Below are positions 1 through 11,601 of a DNA stretch of 64,000 nt, piece by piece. The notes under the pieces were generated by a model, which was not told where the DNA came from, did not search any database, and saw only the letters and a list, made by a program, of their open reading frames with translations. This DNA is from Cherax quadricarinatus. Lineage: Eukaryota; Arthropoda; Malacostraca; Decapoda; Parastacidae. The DNA lies in the NCBI RefSeq assembly GCF_038502225.1, contig NW_027196480.1, positions 5,001 to 69,000 of the forward strand. The letters run 5' to 3'. The position numbers and the translations under genes are program-made. Positions within the stretch are counted from its first letter, which is position 1; each line of letters starts with the position of its first letter.

Positions 1-3000
1 CAGAACAGAACAGCAAGGGCAAGCACACACACAACTATTCTCAGAACCATACAACCTATCACACCATCCCAGCACACACTACAATCCATACCCACAGCCT
101 CCACCCAACACCGAGCTATAGAATCCCACAGTATGCCACCAGGTCTCCCACCCTCACAGGCCCCCCAAACCACAGTGTTGGAAAGGAAACTGAAGGTATG
201 GTACACAAACGCTGATGGAATAACAAATAAGTGGGAGTAGTGGCATGAAAGAGTCAAAGAAGCATCACCGGACATCATAGCTCTCACAGAAACCAAGCTT
301 ACAGGTATGATAACAGATGCCATCTTTCCAACGGGATACCAAATCCTGAGGAAAGACAGAGGGAACAGGGGGGGTGGAGGAGTGGCGTTGCTGATCAAAA
401 ATCGCTGGAATTTTGATGAGCTGGAGAGAGGAGACAGCGGAGAAGAAAGTGATTACATAGCGGGAACACTTCACTCTGGAGGTCCCAAGGTGGTAATAGC
501 AGTGATGTATAACCCACCACAGAACAGCAGGAGGCCAAGGCAAGAGTACGACGAGGGCAATAGAGCGATGGTTGACACACTGGCTAGAGTGGCCAGAAGA
601 GCTCATGCATGCAGGGCAAAGCTCCTGATCATGGGTGACTTTAACCACAAGGAGATCGATTGGGAGAACTTGGACCCACATGGGGGCCAAGATACATGGA
701 GGGCTAAGATGATGGAGGTGGTACTGGAAAACTTCATGTGCCAACACGTAAGGGACACAAGAGAGAGAGGAGAGGATGAACCAGCAAGGCTGGACTTAGC
801 ATTCACCTTGAGTAGTGCAGATATCGAGGACATCACATGTGAAAGACCCCTTGGGGCCAGTGACCATGTGGTTTTAAGCTTCGAATACACAGTAGAGCTA
901 CAAGTGGAGGGAGAAGCAGGAAGGCCAGGACGAATGAAGCCAAACTACAAGAAAGGGGACTACACAGGAATGAGGAACTACCTGAACGGGGTTCAGTGGG
1001 ACAGAGAACTGGCAGGGAAGCCAGTTAATGAGATGATGGAATATGTAGCAACAAAATGCAAGGAGGCTGAGGAGAGGTTTGTACCCAAGGGTAACAGGAA
1101 TAATGAAAAAGCCAGGATGAGGCCATGGTTTACCCAAAGGTGCAGGGAGGCAAAAACCAAGTGTGCTAGGGAATGGAAGAAATATAGAAGGCAAAGGACC
1201 CAGGAGAATAAGGAGAACAGTCGTAGAGCCAGAAACGAATATGCACAGATAAGAAGGAAGGCCCAAAGACAATATGAAAATGACATAGCAGCGAAAGCCA
1301 AATCTGACCCGAAACTGTTGTACAGCCACATCAGGAGGAAAACAACAGTCAAGGACCAGGTAATCAGGCTAAGGAAGGAAGGAGGAGAGACAACAAGAAA
1401 TGACCGTGAAGTATGTGAAGAACTCAACAAGAGATTCAAAGAAGTGTTCACAGAGGAGACAGAAGGGACTCCAGAAAGACGGAGAGGTGGGGCACACCAC
1501 CAAGTGCTGGACACAGTGCACACAACCGAGGAAGAAGTGAAGAGGCTTCTGAGTGAGCTAGATACCTCAAAGGCAATGGGGCCAGATAACATCTCCCCAT
1601 GGGTATTGAGAGAGGGAGCAGATGCGCTATGTGTACCCCTAACAACAATATTCAATACATCTATCGAAACAGGGAGATTGCCTGAGGCATGGAAGACAGC
1701 AAATGTAGTCCCAATCTTTAAGAAAGGAGACAGACATGAAGCATTAAACTACAGACCAGTGTCACTGACATGTATAGTATGCAAAATCATGGAGAAGATT
1801 ATCAGGAGAAGAGTGGTGGAACACCTAGAAAGGAACGATCTCATCAACAGCAGCCAACATGGTTTCAGGGACGGGAAATCCTGTGTCACATACCTACTGG
1901 AGTTCTATGACATGGTGACAGCAGTAAGACAAGAGAGAGAGGGGTGGGTGGATTGCATTTTCTTGGACTGCAAGAAGGCGTTTGACACAGTTCCACACAA
2001 GAGATTGGTGCAAAAACTGGAGGACCAAGCAGGGATAACAGGGAAGGCACTACAATGGATCAGGGAATACTTGTCAGGAAGACAGCAGCGAGTCATGGTA
2101 CGTGGCGAGGTGTCAGAGTGGGAACCTGTGACCAGCGGGGTTCCACAGGGGTCAGTCCTAGGACCAGTGCTGTTTCTGGTATTTGTGAACGACATGACGG
2201 AAGGAATAGACTCTGAGGTGTCCCTGTTTGCAGATGACGTGAAGTTGATGAGAAGAATTCACTCGATCGAAGACCAGGCAGAACTACAAAGGGATCTGGA
2301 CAGGCTGCACACCTGGTCCAGCAATTGGCTCCTGGAGTTCAATCCCACCAAGTGCAAAGTCATTAAGATTGGGGAAGGGCAAAGAAGGCTGCAGACGGAG
2401 TACAGTCTAGGGGGTCAGAGACTACAAACCTCACTCAAGGAAAAAGATCTTGGGGTGAGTATAACACCAGGCACATCTCCTGAAGCGCACATCAACCAAA
2501 TAACTGCTGCAGCATATGGGCGCCTAGCAAACCTCAGAACAGCATTCCGACATCTTAATAAGGAATCATTCAGGACCCTGTACACCGTGTACGTTAGGCC
2601 CATATTGGAGTATGCGGCACCAGTTTGGAACCCACACCTAGCCAAGCACGTGAAGAAACTAGAGAAAGTGCAAAGGTTTGCAACAAGACTAGTCCCAGAG
2701 CTAAGAGGTATGTCCTACGAGGAGAGGTTAAGGGAAATCAACCTGACGACACTGGAGGACAGGAGAGATAGGGGGACATGATAACAACATACAAAATACT
2801 GAGAGGAATTGACAAGGTGGACAAAGACAGGATGTTCCAGAGATTGGACACAGTAACAAGGGGACACAGTTGGAAGCTGAAGACACAGATGAATCACAGG
2901 GATGTTAGGAAGTATTTCTTCAGCCACAGAGTAGTCAGTAAGTGGAATAGTTTGGGAAGCGATGTAGTGGAGGCAGGATCCATACATAGCTTTAAGCAGA

Positions 3001-3038
3001 GGTATGATAAAGCTCACGGCTCAGGGAGAGTGACCTAG
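1..3038 (+). pseudogene. ORF2 of A1: apurinic-type endonuclease plus reverse transcriptase, two lesions
   Basis: The reading frame is open from base 1 (so it starts upstream) to 2781, except for one in-frame TAG at 238-240. A one-base loss near 2777 moves the last 85 residues into the next frame (2778-3038). Endonuclease landmarks are TETKL (Glu codon 289-291), MGDFN (631-645) and SDH (859-867). RT landmarks are LDCKKAFDTVPHKRL near 1963-2000, [14 protein letters not shown] near 2130-2175 and FADD at 2227-2238. The first ATG after the stop is at 307, but it falls inside the endonuclease and is unlikely to be the real start. The protein would nick target DNA and prime reverse transcription. 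With only two lesions this looks like a young copy. Nearby copies A4 and A5 are collinear with it. Confidence 0.85.
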
Positions 3039-3123
3039 TAGCGATCAGTGAAGAGGCGGGGCCAGGAGCTCGGACTCGACCCCCGCAACCTCAACTAGGT
3101 GAGTACAACCTCAACTAGGTGAG

Positions 3124-3124
<1 letters not shown>
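1..3124 (+). mobile_element. LINE family A copy A1 (CR1-like), nearly full ORF2
   Basis: APE-type non-LTR retrotransposon, entering from the left edge and ending in tandem 3' repeats built on AACTAGGTGAGTA just before an (AC)n array. It carries ORF2 (endonuclease plus reverse transcriptase) and a 3' UTR with the family signature AGAGGCGGGGCCAGGAGCT. This is the least damaged of the eight A copies. ORF1 and the true 5' end are not seen here; a decayed ORF1 is present in A8 (58791-60247). Assignment to the CR1 group is by RT motifs, not by a tree. Confidence 0.85.
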
Positions 3125-3185
<61 letters not shown>

Positions 3186-3211
3186 CACACACAAACGCAC
3201 ACGCGCGCGCT
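3125..3211. repeat. (AC)n microsatellite at A1 3' end
   Basis: An (AC)n array that becomes impure (GCAC, GCGC) at its right end. It begins directly after the A1 3' repeats and ends where the 5'-truncated A2 begins. The same junction type recurs between A3, A4, A5 and A6. Confidence 0.9.
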
Positions 3212-5370
3212 ACGCTCATTCGGACATTACAGATATTACATGTGAAAGGCCCCTCTGTGCCTTTCACATGTGGAGAGTGAAATAACACTTGAAGGAGGAA
3301 AAAGCCAAACTTCAAAAAAGGGGATTACACAAGCATGTGGCACTTCCTGTATGAGGTGCAGTGGGAAAGACAGTGAATGAGATGATCGACCATGTGACCG
3401 CATTGTGCAAGGAGACGGTGAAGTTCGTACCCAGGACCAGTACAAAAGAATGGATGACCAAAGTGAGCTAGTGGTTTACTCAGAAGTATAAGGAGGCCAA
3501 AGCCAAAGGGACTAGAGCAAGAAAAAGTAAAGAAAGCAAGGAACTAAGGAAAACAGGCGGACGGGTGGAAGGGGCAGAAATAAGTATGCATGGATAAGTA
3601 GGGAGGCTCAACGGTAATGTCAGAATGACCTAGTAATGAAGGACAAACCCCTGCTAAAGCTGTTAAGCAGCCTTATAATGAGGAAAACATTCAGTGACAG
3701 CAAATTAGGCTGAAAAAGGAAGAAGGGTAGTTCACAGGAAATGACCAGGAAGTCTGTGAAGAGCTCAGCAAGAGATTTAAAGACTTATTCTCAAAGGGGA
3801 CAGAAAGGAAACCGAAGTGACTGACGCAATCAGGCACTGGACACTAAACATGCAACTGGAGACAAAGTGAAGACACCACAATGTGAGTTAGATAATATGA
3901 AGGCTGTGACACCAGGTAAATACATCTCCGTGAGTCCTGAGAGAGGGAGCAGAGGCACTGTGGGTGTCTCTATCAACAATTTTGACAAGTCTGTCGCAAC
4001 TGGACTACTGCCGGAGGTGTAGAAGGCAGCAAATATAGTACCAACTTTTAAGAAAAGGTGACAAATAGGCACAGTTAAACTACATTCCAGTGTCACTGAT
4101 ATATATAGTATATAAAGTCATGGAGAAAATTACCAGAAGAGTGGTGGATCACTTAGAAAGTAGTGGGCTCATTCTTGACAACCAGCACTGCTTCAGGGAT
4201 GGAAAATTCTGACTCAAACCTATTGTAGTTCGGCAACAACATAACACAAGCAAAACTGGAGAGAGGGGGGATGGGTAGACTGCACTTTCTGGGACTGTAA
4301 GACGGCTTATAACACAATTACACAAAACACTGGTACAAAACTTGGAAGAGCACGCAGGAATAACAGGAAAAGCACAACAATAGATCAAGGCATACCTGAC
4401 AGGAAAGAGACAGCAAGTGATGGTAGGTGGCAATGTCAGAAAGCGTGAACGATGCAAGTGGAATTCCACAAGGATCAGTTCTAGGGGCACGTCATATTTC
4501 TTGTTTACATGAATAACGTAAGAGAAGGATATATGTTTATATATGAAGTGAAACTAGTAAGAAGAATAGGAGAGGACGAGTTCAAGGAAAGGCTACAAAT
4601 GGTTCTGGACAGGATGCAAGTCTCTTTTAATAAATGAATACTAGAATTTAATCTCTCTAAATGCAATGTTATGAGGCGTGGGGAAAGACGAAGACAACAA
4701 ACGGAATTCAGGCTCGGGATGCAAAGGCTGCATATCCCCTGAGGCGCATATCGACTAACTAACTGTTGTAGCAAATACGCGTCTGGTATATCCAAGACTA
4801 GCTTTTCTAAATTTAAGCATGAAGTTATTCATGACACTGTAGACCGTGTATGTCGGGCCCATATTGGAGTTTGCAGCACCAGTATGAACCCACACCTCGT
4901 CAAACATTTCAAGAAATTGGAGAAAGTATAGGGGTTTACAACAAGACTAGCTCCGGCACTATGAGGTATTATTCTGTGAAGAGAGACTATGGGAACTCAC
5001 CCTGATGACACTGGAGGACAAGGTACTAGAAGGATATGATAACGAAGTACAAAATACTGAACGGAATTGACGAGGTGAATAGAGACAGAATGTTTCAGCG
5101 ATAGAAAGCAGGAACAACAGGGCAGAGTTGAAAGATGAAAACTCAAAAGAGTCATAGGGGTGTTAGGAAGTTTTCTACAGTCTTATAGTTGTCAGGAAGT
5201 GAAATACTGTGGAGAGTTAAGTAGTAAATGTGGCATCCATACATATCTTTAAGAGGTACGATGTAGCTTTTTAATCCAGAAGAGAGTGGACCTATTAGTA
5301 ACCAGATAAGAGATTGGGTCAGAAGTTGTGAATCGACCTCTTCAACCACATATAAGTGAATTCTCATAAC
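3212..5370 (+). mobile_element. LINE family A copy A2, old and heavily decayed
   Basis: A collinear but badly mutated version of A1 from the end of the endonuclease (compare A1 near 825) to the 3' UTR. Recognisable stretches include AKSKWN-like linker sequence, SLTCIV-type RT sequence near 4090, KLEKV near 4915, and a 3' UTR ending in a degraded version of the family tail near 5345. Many stops and frameshifts leave no usable frame. It is much older than A1, judged by the density of differences seen by eye. Confidence 0.7.
3238..3271. repeat. Perfect 13-bp hairpin inside A2
   Basis: Arms at 3238-3250 and 3259-3271 are exact reverse complements with an 8-nt loop. The left arm matches A1 sequence at the same place and the right arm does not, so the second arm is a local inverted copy made in this element. 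Confidence 0.85.
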
Positions 5371-7284
5371 CAAAAATTGAAGAATTATGCTGGATGATAT
5401 ATGAAAGTTTTCATATCTGTTACTCCGTACCACAAATCTGGAGTAAATATTTGGGAAAAATAACTTGCAATACCTTCATATTATTAGTCTGTGATTTGTT
5501 CTGTAGGCTTTCTAAAGCAATGGATAATATAGTTAGAAATGTAGAGAAATATCTGAAGAAAAATGAATTCATTAATGAATACGGACCCTGTTCTTCAGTC
5601 TCACGGACATCAAGGAGTTCAATCAGAGATTAACTGAGGTAAAACAAGGTTGATCATTATGTGTGGATTTATTAATATTGGTGTTCTTCAATAAAATATT
5701 TGATATCATACAACATCAAAAGCAATTTCATAAAATAGATAAAAAGAGAAAGAACACTAACAGTGATGGGTTAAGAATAATTATTATATTTGTTTATAAA
5801 GGAGTAAGTAACGTGCCATCAAGGATCAACAAGAGAACTTTTTCTGTTTTAAAATATACAAATGATATCAACGAGTTGTTTTCAGTGGGCAAAAGTCATT
5901 TAGACACAGGAATGTATGCTTGATTATATATTACTGAATATTTACCTCAAAGACCTTCACCTCTTCCCAGAATTCCATGATTATACAAATGACTGTACTC
6001 TGACAGTTTACTTATCAAAGAGAGGAAATACCAGTTGTTTTCAGCCATATCACTCAACAGCTTACAACTACACCAATTAGGGGAAAAAACGATATCTGCA
6101 TAAACTTCATGCTGGAACAGTGTTAAGAATAACTAGATGAGTGTTAAAACTAGGGGAAGAGGTGGATATCCCAGGGAAGTAATTTGTTTCCAAAATGTCT
6201 ATGAAGAATCACGTGGCAAACTTTGGGCAGGGCAGCCTACAAGCTAACAACAGTAAGCCTAATGACGCACCGATGAAGAGTAGAGAAAATAAGTCTCTTC
6301 GAGGCACAAGAGTATTCACATCTTGGTTATTCACCACATTCTTGTATTGCCTTCCAATACCCCTTCCCCTCCCTTCCATGTCATCTACGACTTCATGGCA
6401 AAATACAGTAGCAAATTAGCTTCAGCTTCATCCTGTTCTCTGTTTGAAAGACTCATAAATATTGAAAAAACTAATGATAGTTATTCTAGGTATGACTTTC
6501 AAATATGTGAGGTATGTAACATCTCTTAGCTAGCAAACAAAGGTAAAACTCTTTAACCTATCCCAGTACAAGCACTTGATTAAAAAATTATTTTTTATAG
6601 ATTTTTTAAATTTCTGATGAAGGGGAAGGTAGAAAGGGGTGGATTCCAGGTGGCCTTAAACAAACTGCACACTTGTTCATATCCATAACAACTCAATTTT
6701 CACCCCAGCAAGTTCAACGCTAACAGCTTAGAAAAAAAAGCTGAATGCAGCAAATTTTGAGGGTTTAGGAGTATAATAATGAACCTGTCAAGGGAGTTAA
6801 AGGGAATAAGCATATTTCGTGACATTGAGTGTAACGACTCTAATATATTTGTTTTCAAAGTCTTGAAAGTCGATCGGAAAATGAACCTTAGTAGAGTTGA
6901 ACTTAAGCAAGCAGAAAAAACTTCTAAGAGATTGAAAAGTTCCATAGGATAGCAAGCTGAGTAGCTCTTGAGATTAGAAGAGAGAAGAGGCAACATAGTT
7001 ACTGTGTATGAAAGAATCAGAGAGAAAACAAGGAAAGAAATATAGATGGATAGTAGACATTATATTGTGTCAAACATCGTAAGGAAACTCCATTTTATTT
7101 TCGGGGTATTTAGGAGGTGGAATGATTTGAATAAGAAGCTCCATAAAAAGGTTAAATACAATGCGATAAAGGTCAGGAAGCATGAATCATATGTGTAAGC
7201 AAAATAAAAACAAATAATGAGGAACAACAAATTGTGAAGAATTTACTGAAGACGATGATACTCGTCCAGTTATTGACTGTGAAC
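5371..7284. other. AT-rich region with faint LINE remnants
   Basis: No gene is supported. Between about 5500 and 5930 there are very eroded CR1-like RT traces: a stretch reading like FSKAFDTVPHQRLL appears as FFNKIFDIIQHQKQF near 5685, followed by a [15 protein letters not shown] piece near 5810. A LINE C-terminal-like piece (frame-broken) may lie at 6870-7150. Nothing else is recognised in this stretch. Confidence 0.4.
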
Positions 7285-7292
7285 ATCCACGA

Positions 7293-7515
7293 CATTGTTC
7301 AGCATCATGCATTGTTCAGCATCATACATTGTTCAGCATCATACATTGTTCAGCATCATACATTGTTCAGCATCATACATTGTTCAGCATCATACATTGT
7401 TCAGCATCATACATTGTTCAGCATCATACATTGTTCAGCATCATACATTGTTCAGCATCATACATTGTTCAGCATCATACATTGTTCAGCATCATACATT
7501 GTTCAGCATCATACA
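7293..7515. repeat. 17-bp tandem repeat, about 13 copies
   Basis: The unit is CATTGTTCAGCATCATA, with one G variant in the first copies and otherwise almost identical. Seventeen is not a multiple of three and the unit has no stop in any phase. All three plus frames are therefore open, and each encodes the same 17-residue cycle in a different register. Those frames are a product of the repeat, not evidence for a gene. Confidence 0.95.
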
Positions 7516-8723
7516 TGTAAACTGAACTCCACAACAAAATATTTCTCGTACATGTACAAAACTGTTTAATAACATATAGGTGATATGCATACTGCTATTC
7601 AGTATTAGATAAAGAGACATGGTATAGAAAATTTTCTAGAAATACAAAAATATAAAATAGCTTGCATACTTCTCATTATGTAATTGTCATCGTAATGACA
7701 TGATGAAGCTATACACAAAGAATTATCTCAACAAAAAGATCGGTATGCACTCGGTCATTACTTTAATATTATGTATCATATATAGTTCCTGTACACAAAC
7801 CTACAAACCCTAACATTTAAACATCGCTAATTTTGTCAACAATGCACACTCTACTTGAGCACCACTGTGAAATACTGTTAAATAAACACATCACTGAAGT
7901 TTAATATACTTGAACTTCTTGGTACTCCTTACACATATTCCACAAATGACATCTGTGTCATGTCATAACCTTGAAATGCCATTTATACTTTAATGTCATA
8001 CATTGCATGACGACAGCTCCTCGTTATCATAAATTTCCTTAATATCCTTTGCACTATTAGTTTTTTTTTCTGAAAGTATTTAAATTAAATACTATGAAGA
8101 TTTAGTCAGTTAATTACGAGAACATTTTTTAAACAGAGAGTAATTATCCTCTCTTAAATCTAGTCACACAGTAGTTACATTTCAATTAAACGCAAAATTT
8201 ATGAAAGCAATATTATCATTTTTTTTATAACATAAAAAAACGAGTGCAGTAATTTAAAGGAAATGGCAACATTAAAAGCCTAATAATTTTGCAATTCCAA
8301 ACAAAAATCGTGAATTTTTGCTTATTTTTAAGATGAGAAGCAATTTTCCAAGAATCCTTTATTCGCGAATGAATATAATTGCTATCAGACGTGTTTTTTA
8401 CAATAACTAAAGAAAATAACAGAGTTTTATCAAATACGTAATGTACGGAATGGTTCATAAAGAAGCTTAATGTAGCTATAATGTATTTAAAGTATTGAGT
8501 CTGCAGCAATTAAACAGAGTGACCGTCTGACCTGACGGAGGCGGGTGTGGAGCACAAGTAATAAACTGCCTGGGTGAGCTATCCCTCTTGCGTTACCGGC
8601 ATATATACTTGAGGATTTTATCGTTACTGAGCGAGCGAGCACGGGGGCATTACGAATTATTCTGAGTGACTATATTAGTCCAATACTGTGCATATTTTCG
8701 ACGATGTTAACATAAATGTGCGT
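7516..8723. other. AT-rich unassigned spacer
   Basis: I see no coding, RNA or mobile-element signature. Reading frames are short and low-complexity. This may be one of the few unique stretches in the window. Confidence 0.5.
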
Positions 8724-8740
8724 TTGTGTATGTGTGTGTG
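8724..8740. repeat. Short (TG)n at A3 3' end
   Basis: A short TG run directly abuts the 3' end of minus-strand element A3, as with the other A copies. Confidence 0.75.
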
Positions 8741-10313
8741 TACTCACCTAATTGTAATCACCTAATTGTGGTTGCAGGGGTCGATACTCAGTTCCTGGCT
8801 CCGCCTCTTCACTGATCGTTACTAGGTCCTCTCTCTCTCTCTCTCTCTCTCTGCTTCCTGAGCTTTGTCATACATCGTCTTAAAGCTATGTATGGTTCCT
8901 GCCTCCGCTACATCACTTGCTAGGCTATTCCACTTCCTGACGAATCTATGAGTGAAGATATAATTCCTAACATCCCTGTGACTCGTCTGAGTCTTCAGCT
9001 TCCAATTGTCCCCTCTCGAGAACATCCTGTCTCTGTCCGCCTTGTCTATTCTACGCAGAATTTTGCATGTCGTTATCATGTCTCCCATAACCATCCTGTA
9101 TTCCAGTGTCGTCAGGCCGATTTCCCTCAACCTTTCTTCGTAGGACATTCCCCTAAGCTCCTGAACTAACCTTGTTGCAAACCTTTGCACTTTCTCTAAT
9201 TTCTTGACGTGCTTGACCAGGTGTGGTTTCCAAACTGGTGCTGCATACTCCAGTATGGGCCTGACGTACACGGTGTACTGTGTCTTGAATGCTTCCTTAT
9301 AAAGGCATCGGAATGCTATTCTCAGGTTTCCCATGCTCCCATATGCTGCAGCAGTTATCTGGTTGATGCGTGCTTCAGGGAGACGTGCCCGGTGTTATGC
9401 TCACCCCAAGATCTTTCTCCTTGAGTGAGGGTTGCAGTTTTTGTCCACACAGCCTATACTCTGTCTGCGGTCTTAGTTGCCCTTCCCCAATCTCCATGAC
9501 TATACATTTGGCGGGGTTGAATTCGAGAAGCCAGTTGCTGGACCAGGTGTCCAGCCTGTCCAGGTCTCTTTGCAGTCCTGCCTGTTTCTCATCTGATTTA
9601 ATTTTCCACATAAACCTCACATCATCTGCGAACAGGGACACTTTTGAATCTATCCCTGCCATCATGTGATTCACATATACTAAAAATAGCACTGGTCCTT
9701 GGACTGATCCCTGTGGAACGCCACTCGTCACAGGCGCCCACTGTGATACCTCATCACGTACCATGACTCGTTGTTGCCTCCCTGTCAGGTATTCTCTGAC
9801 CCATTGCAATGCCCTTCCTGTTACACACGCCTTATCCTCCAGTTTCTGCACTAATCTCTTGTGAGGAATTGTGTCGAAGGCCTTCCTGTAGTCCAGGAAA
9901 ATGCAATCAATCCATCCCTCTCTCTTGTGTCTTACTTCTGTTACTTTGTCATAAAACTCCAGAGGGTATGTGACACAAGACTTATCTTCCAAGAAACCGT
10001 GCTGGTTGTCGCTTAAAATCTTGTTCCATTCCAGGTGCTCCACCACTCTCCTCCTAATAATCTTCTCCATGACTTTGCATACTGTACACGTCAGTGACAC
10101 TGGTCTGTAGTTTAGTGCCATATTTCTGTCTCCTTTCTTAAAAATGGGAACTACATTTGCCGTCTTCCAAACCTAAGGTAGTTGCCCAATTTCAAGGGAT
10201 GTGTTGAAGATTGTGGTTAGTGGCACAAACAGCATCTCTCCTCCTTCTCTAAGGACCCACGAGGAGATGTTGTCCAGTCCCATAGCCTTTGAGGTATCAA
10301 GGTTACTTAGCAG
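8741..10313 (-). mobile_element. LINE family A copy A3, 5'-truncated
   Basis: Read on the minus strand, it starts inside the linker before the RT (equivalent to A1 near 1545) and runs to the family 3' repeats (TACTCACCTAATTG on the plus strand). Its 5' break lies directly on the (TG)n at 10314-10350, which is the 3' tail of neighbouring A4. A short (CT)n expansion sits in the 3' UTR at 8828-8852. Confidence 0.9.
8822..10313 (-). pseudogene. RT portion of A3 ORF2, frameshifted
   Basis: The minus frame 10121-9375 encodes RT from SLTCTVCKVMEKIIRRRVV to DLGVSITPGTSP, including [27 protein letters not shown] and FADD. A frameshift near 9360 moves the C-terminal domain into 9334-8822 (YVRPILEYAAPVW, then KLEKVQRFATRLV). 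The start of the domain, upstream of 10121, is also out of frame. The endonuclease was lost by 5' truncation. The catalytic FADD is intact but the product cannot be made as one chain. Confidence 0.85.

Positions 10314-10350
<37 letters not shown>
10314..10350. repeat. (TG)n between A3 and A4
   Basis: A pure TG run. Its left edge is the 5' break of A3 and its right edge is the 3' repeat end of A4. Confidence 0.95.
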
Positions 10351-10354
<4 letters not shown>

Positions 10355-11515
10355 CACCTATTTGTACTCACCTATTTGTGGTTGCAGGGGTCGAGTCCTA
10401 GCTCCTGGCCCCGCCTCTTCACCGGTTGCTACTAAGCCCTCTCTCTCCCCGCTCCATGAGCTTTATCAAACCTCGTCTTAAAACTGTGTATGGTTCCTGC
10501 CTCCACTACGTCACTTTCTAGGCTATTCCACTGCCTTACAACTCTATGACTGAAGAAATACTTCCTACTATCTCTCTGACTCATTTGTGTCTTCAACTTC
10601 CAATTGTGGCCTCTTGTTTCTGTGTCCCCTCCCTGGAACATCCTGTCTTTGTCCACCTTGTCTATTCCACGCAGTATTTTATATGTCGTTATCATGTCTC
10701 CCCTGACCCTCCTGTCCTCCAGTGTCGTCAGGCCGATTTCCCTTAATCTTTCTTCATAGGACATTCCCCTTAGCTCTGGAACTAACCTTGTCGCAAACCT
10801 TTGTACTTTCTCTAGTTTCTTGACGTGCTTTATCAAGTGCGGGTTCCAAACAGGTGCTGCATACTCCAGTATGGGCCTGACATACACGGTGTACAGTGCC
10901 TTGAATGATTCCTTACTAAGGTATCGGAATGCTGTTCTCAGGTTTGCCAGGCGCCCATATGCTGCAGCAGTTATCTGATTGATGTGTGCTTCCGGAGACA
11001 TGCTCGGTGTTATACTCACCCCAAGATCTTTCTCCTTGAGTGAGGTTTGCAGTCTTTGGCCACCTAGCCTATACTCTGTCTGTGGTCTTCTGTGCCCTTC
11101 CCCTATCTTTATGACTTTGCATTTGTCAGGATTAAATTCGAGAAGCCATTTGCTGGACCAGGTGTCCAGTCTGTCCAGGTCTCTTTGAAGTCCTGCCTGG
11201 TCCTCATCAGATTTAATTCTCCTCATTAACTTCACATCATCTGCAAACAGGGACACTTCTGAGTCTAACCCTTCCGTCATGTCGTTCACATATACCAAAA
11301 ATAGCACTGGTCCTAGGACCGACCCCTGTGGGACCCCGCTCGTCACAGGTGCCCACTGTGATACATCATTACGTACCATGACTCGTTGTTGCCTCCCTGT
11401 CAGGTATTCTCTGATCCATTGCAGTGCCCTTCCTGTTATATGCGCCTGATGCTCTAGCTTCTGCACTAATCTCTTGTGAGGAACTGGGTCAAAGGCCTTC
11501 TTGCAGTCCAAGAAG
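10351..11515 (-). mobile_element. LINE family A copy A4, 5'-truncated
   Basis: A minus-strand copy that begins at RT motif A (equivalent to A1 near 1962) and ends in the family 3' repeats (TACTCACCTATTTG on the plus strand). It is bounded on both sides by (TG)n arrays. Confidence 0.92.
10432..11515 (-). CDS. A4 RT C-terminal two-thirds, open frame
   Basis: A single uninterrupted minus-strand frame from IFLDCKKAFDPVPHKRL through [18 protein letters not shown] and the C-terminal domain to a stop at 10432. It has no native start: the frame simply continues into the adjoining microsatellite, giving an artificial Thr-His N-terminus. It lacks the endonuclease and the fingers of the RT, so it is not expected to be functional. 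The lack of stops suggests a recent insertion. Confidence 0.8.
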
Positions 11516-11601
11516 ATGTGTGTGTGTGTGTGTGTCTGTGTGTGTGTGTGTGTGTATCTGTGTGTGTGTGTGTGCATGTGTGGTGTGTGTGTGTGTGTGT
11601 G
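11516..11601. repeat. (TG)n between A4 and A5
   Basis: A TG array with a few interruptions (TCTG, ATCTG, CATG, GG). It joins the 5' break of A4 to the 3' end of A5. Confidence 0.95.

Noticed and set aside
265..2645. Minus-strand frames opposite A1
   Set aside because: Antisense shadows of LINE ORF2; the plus strand carries all RT and endonuclease motifs. The same applies opposite A3-A5 and D1-D3.
7293..7515. CRISPR array
   Set aside because: Units are contiguous 17-mers without spacers, in eukaryotic sequence.
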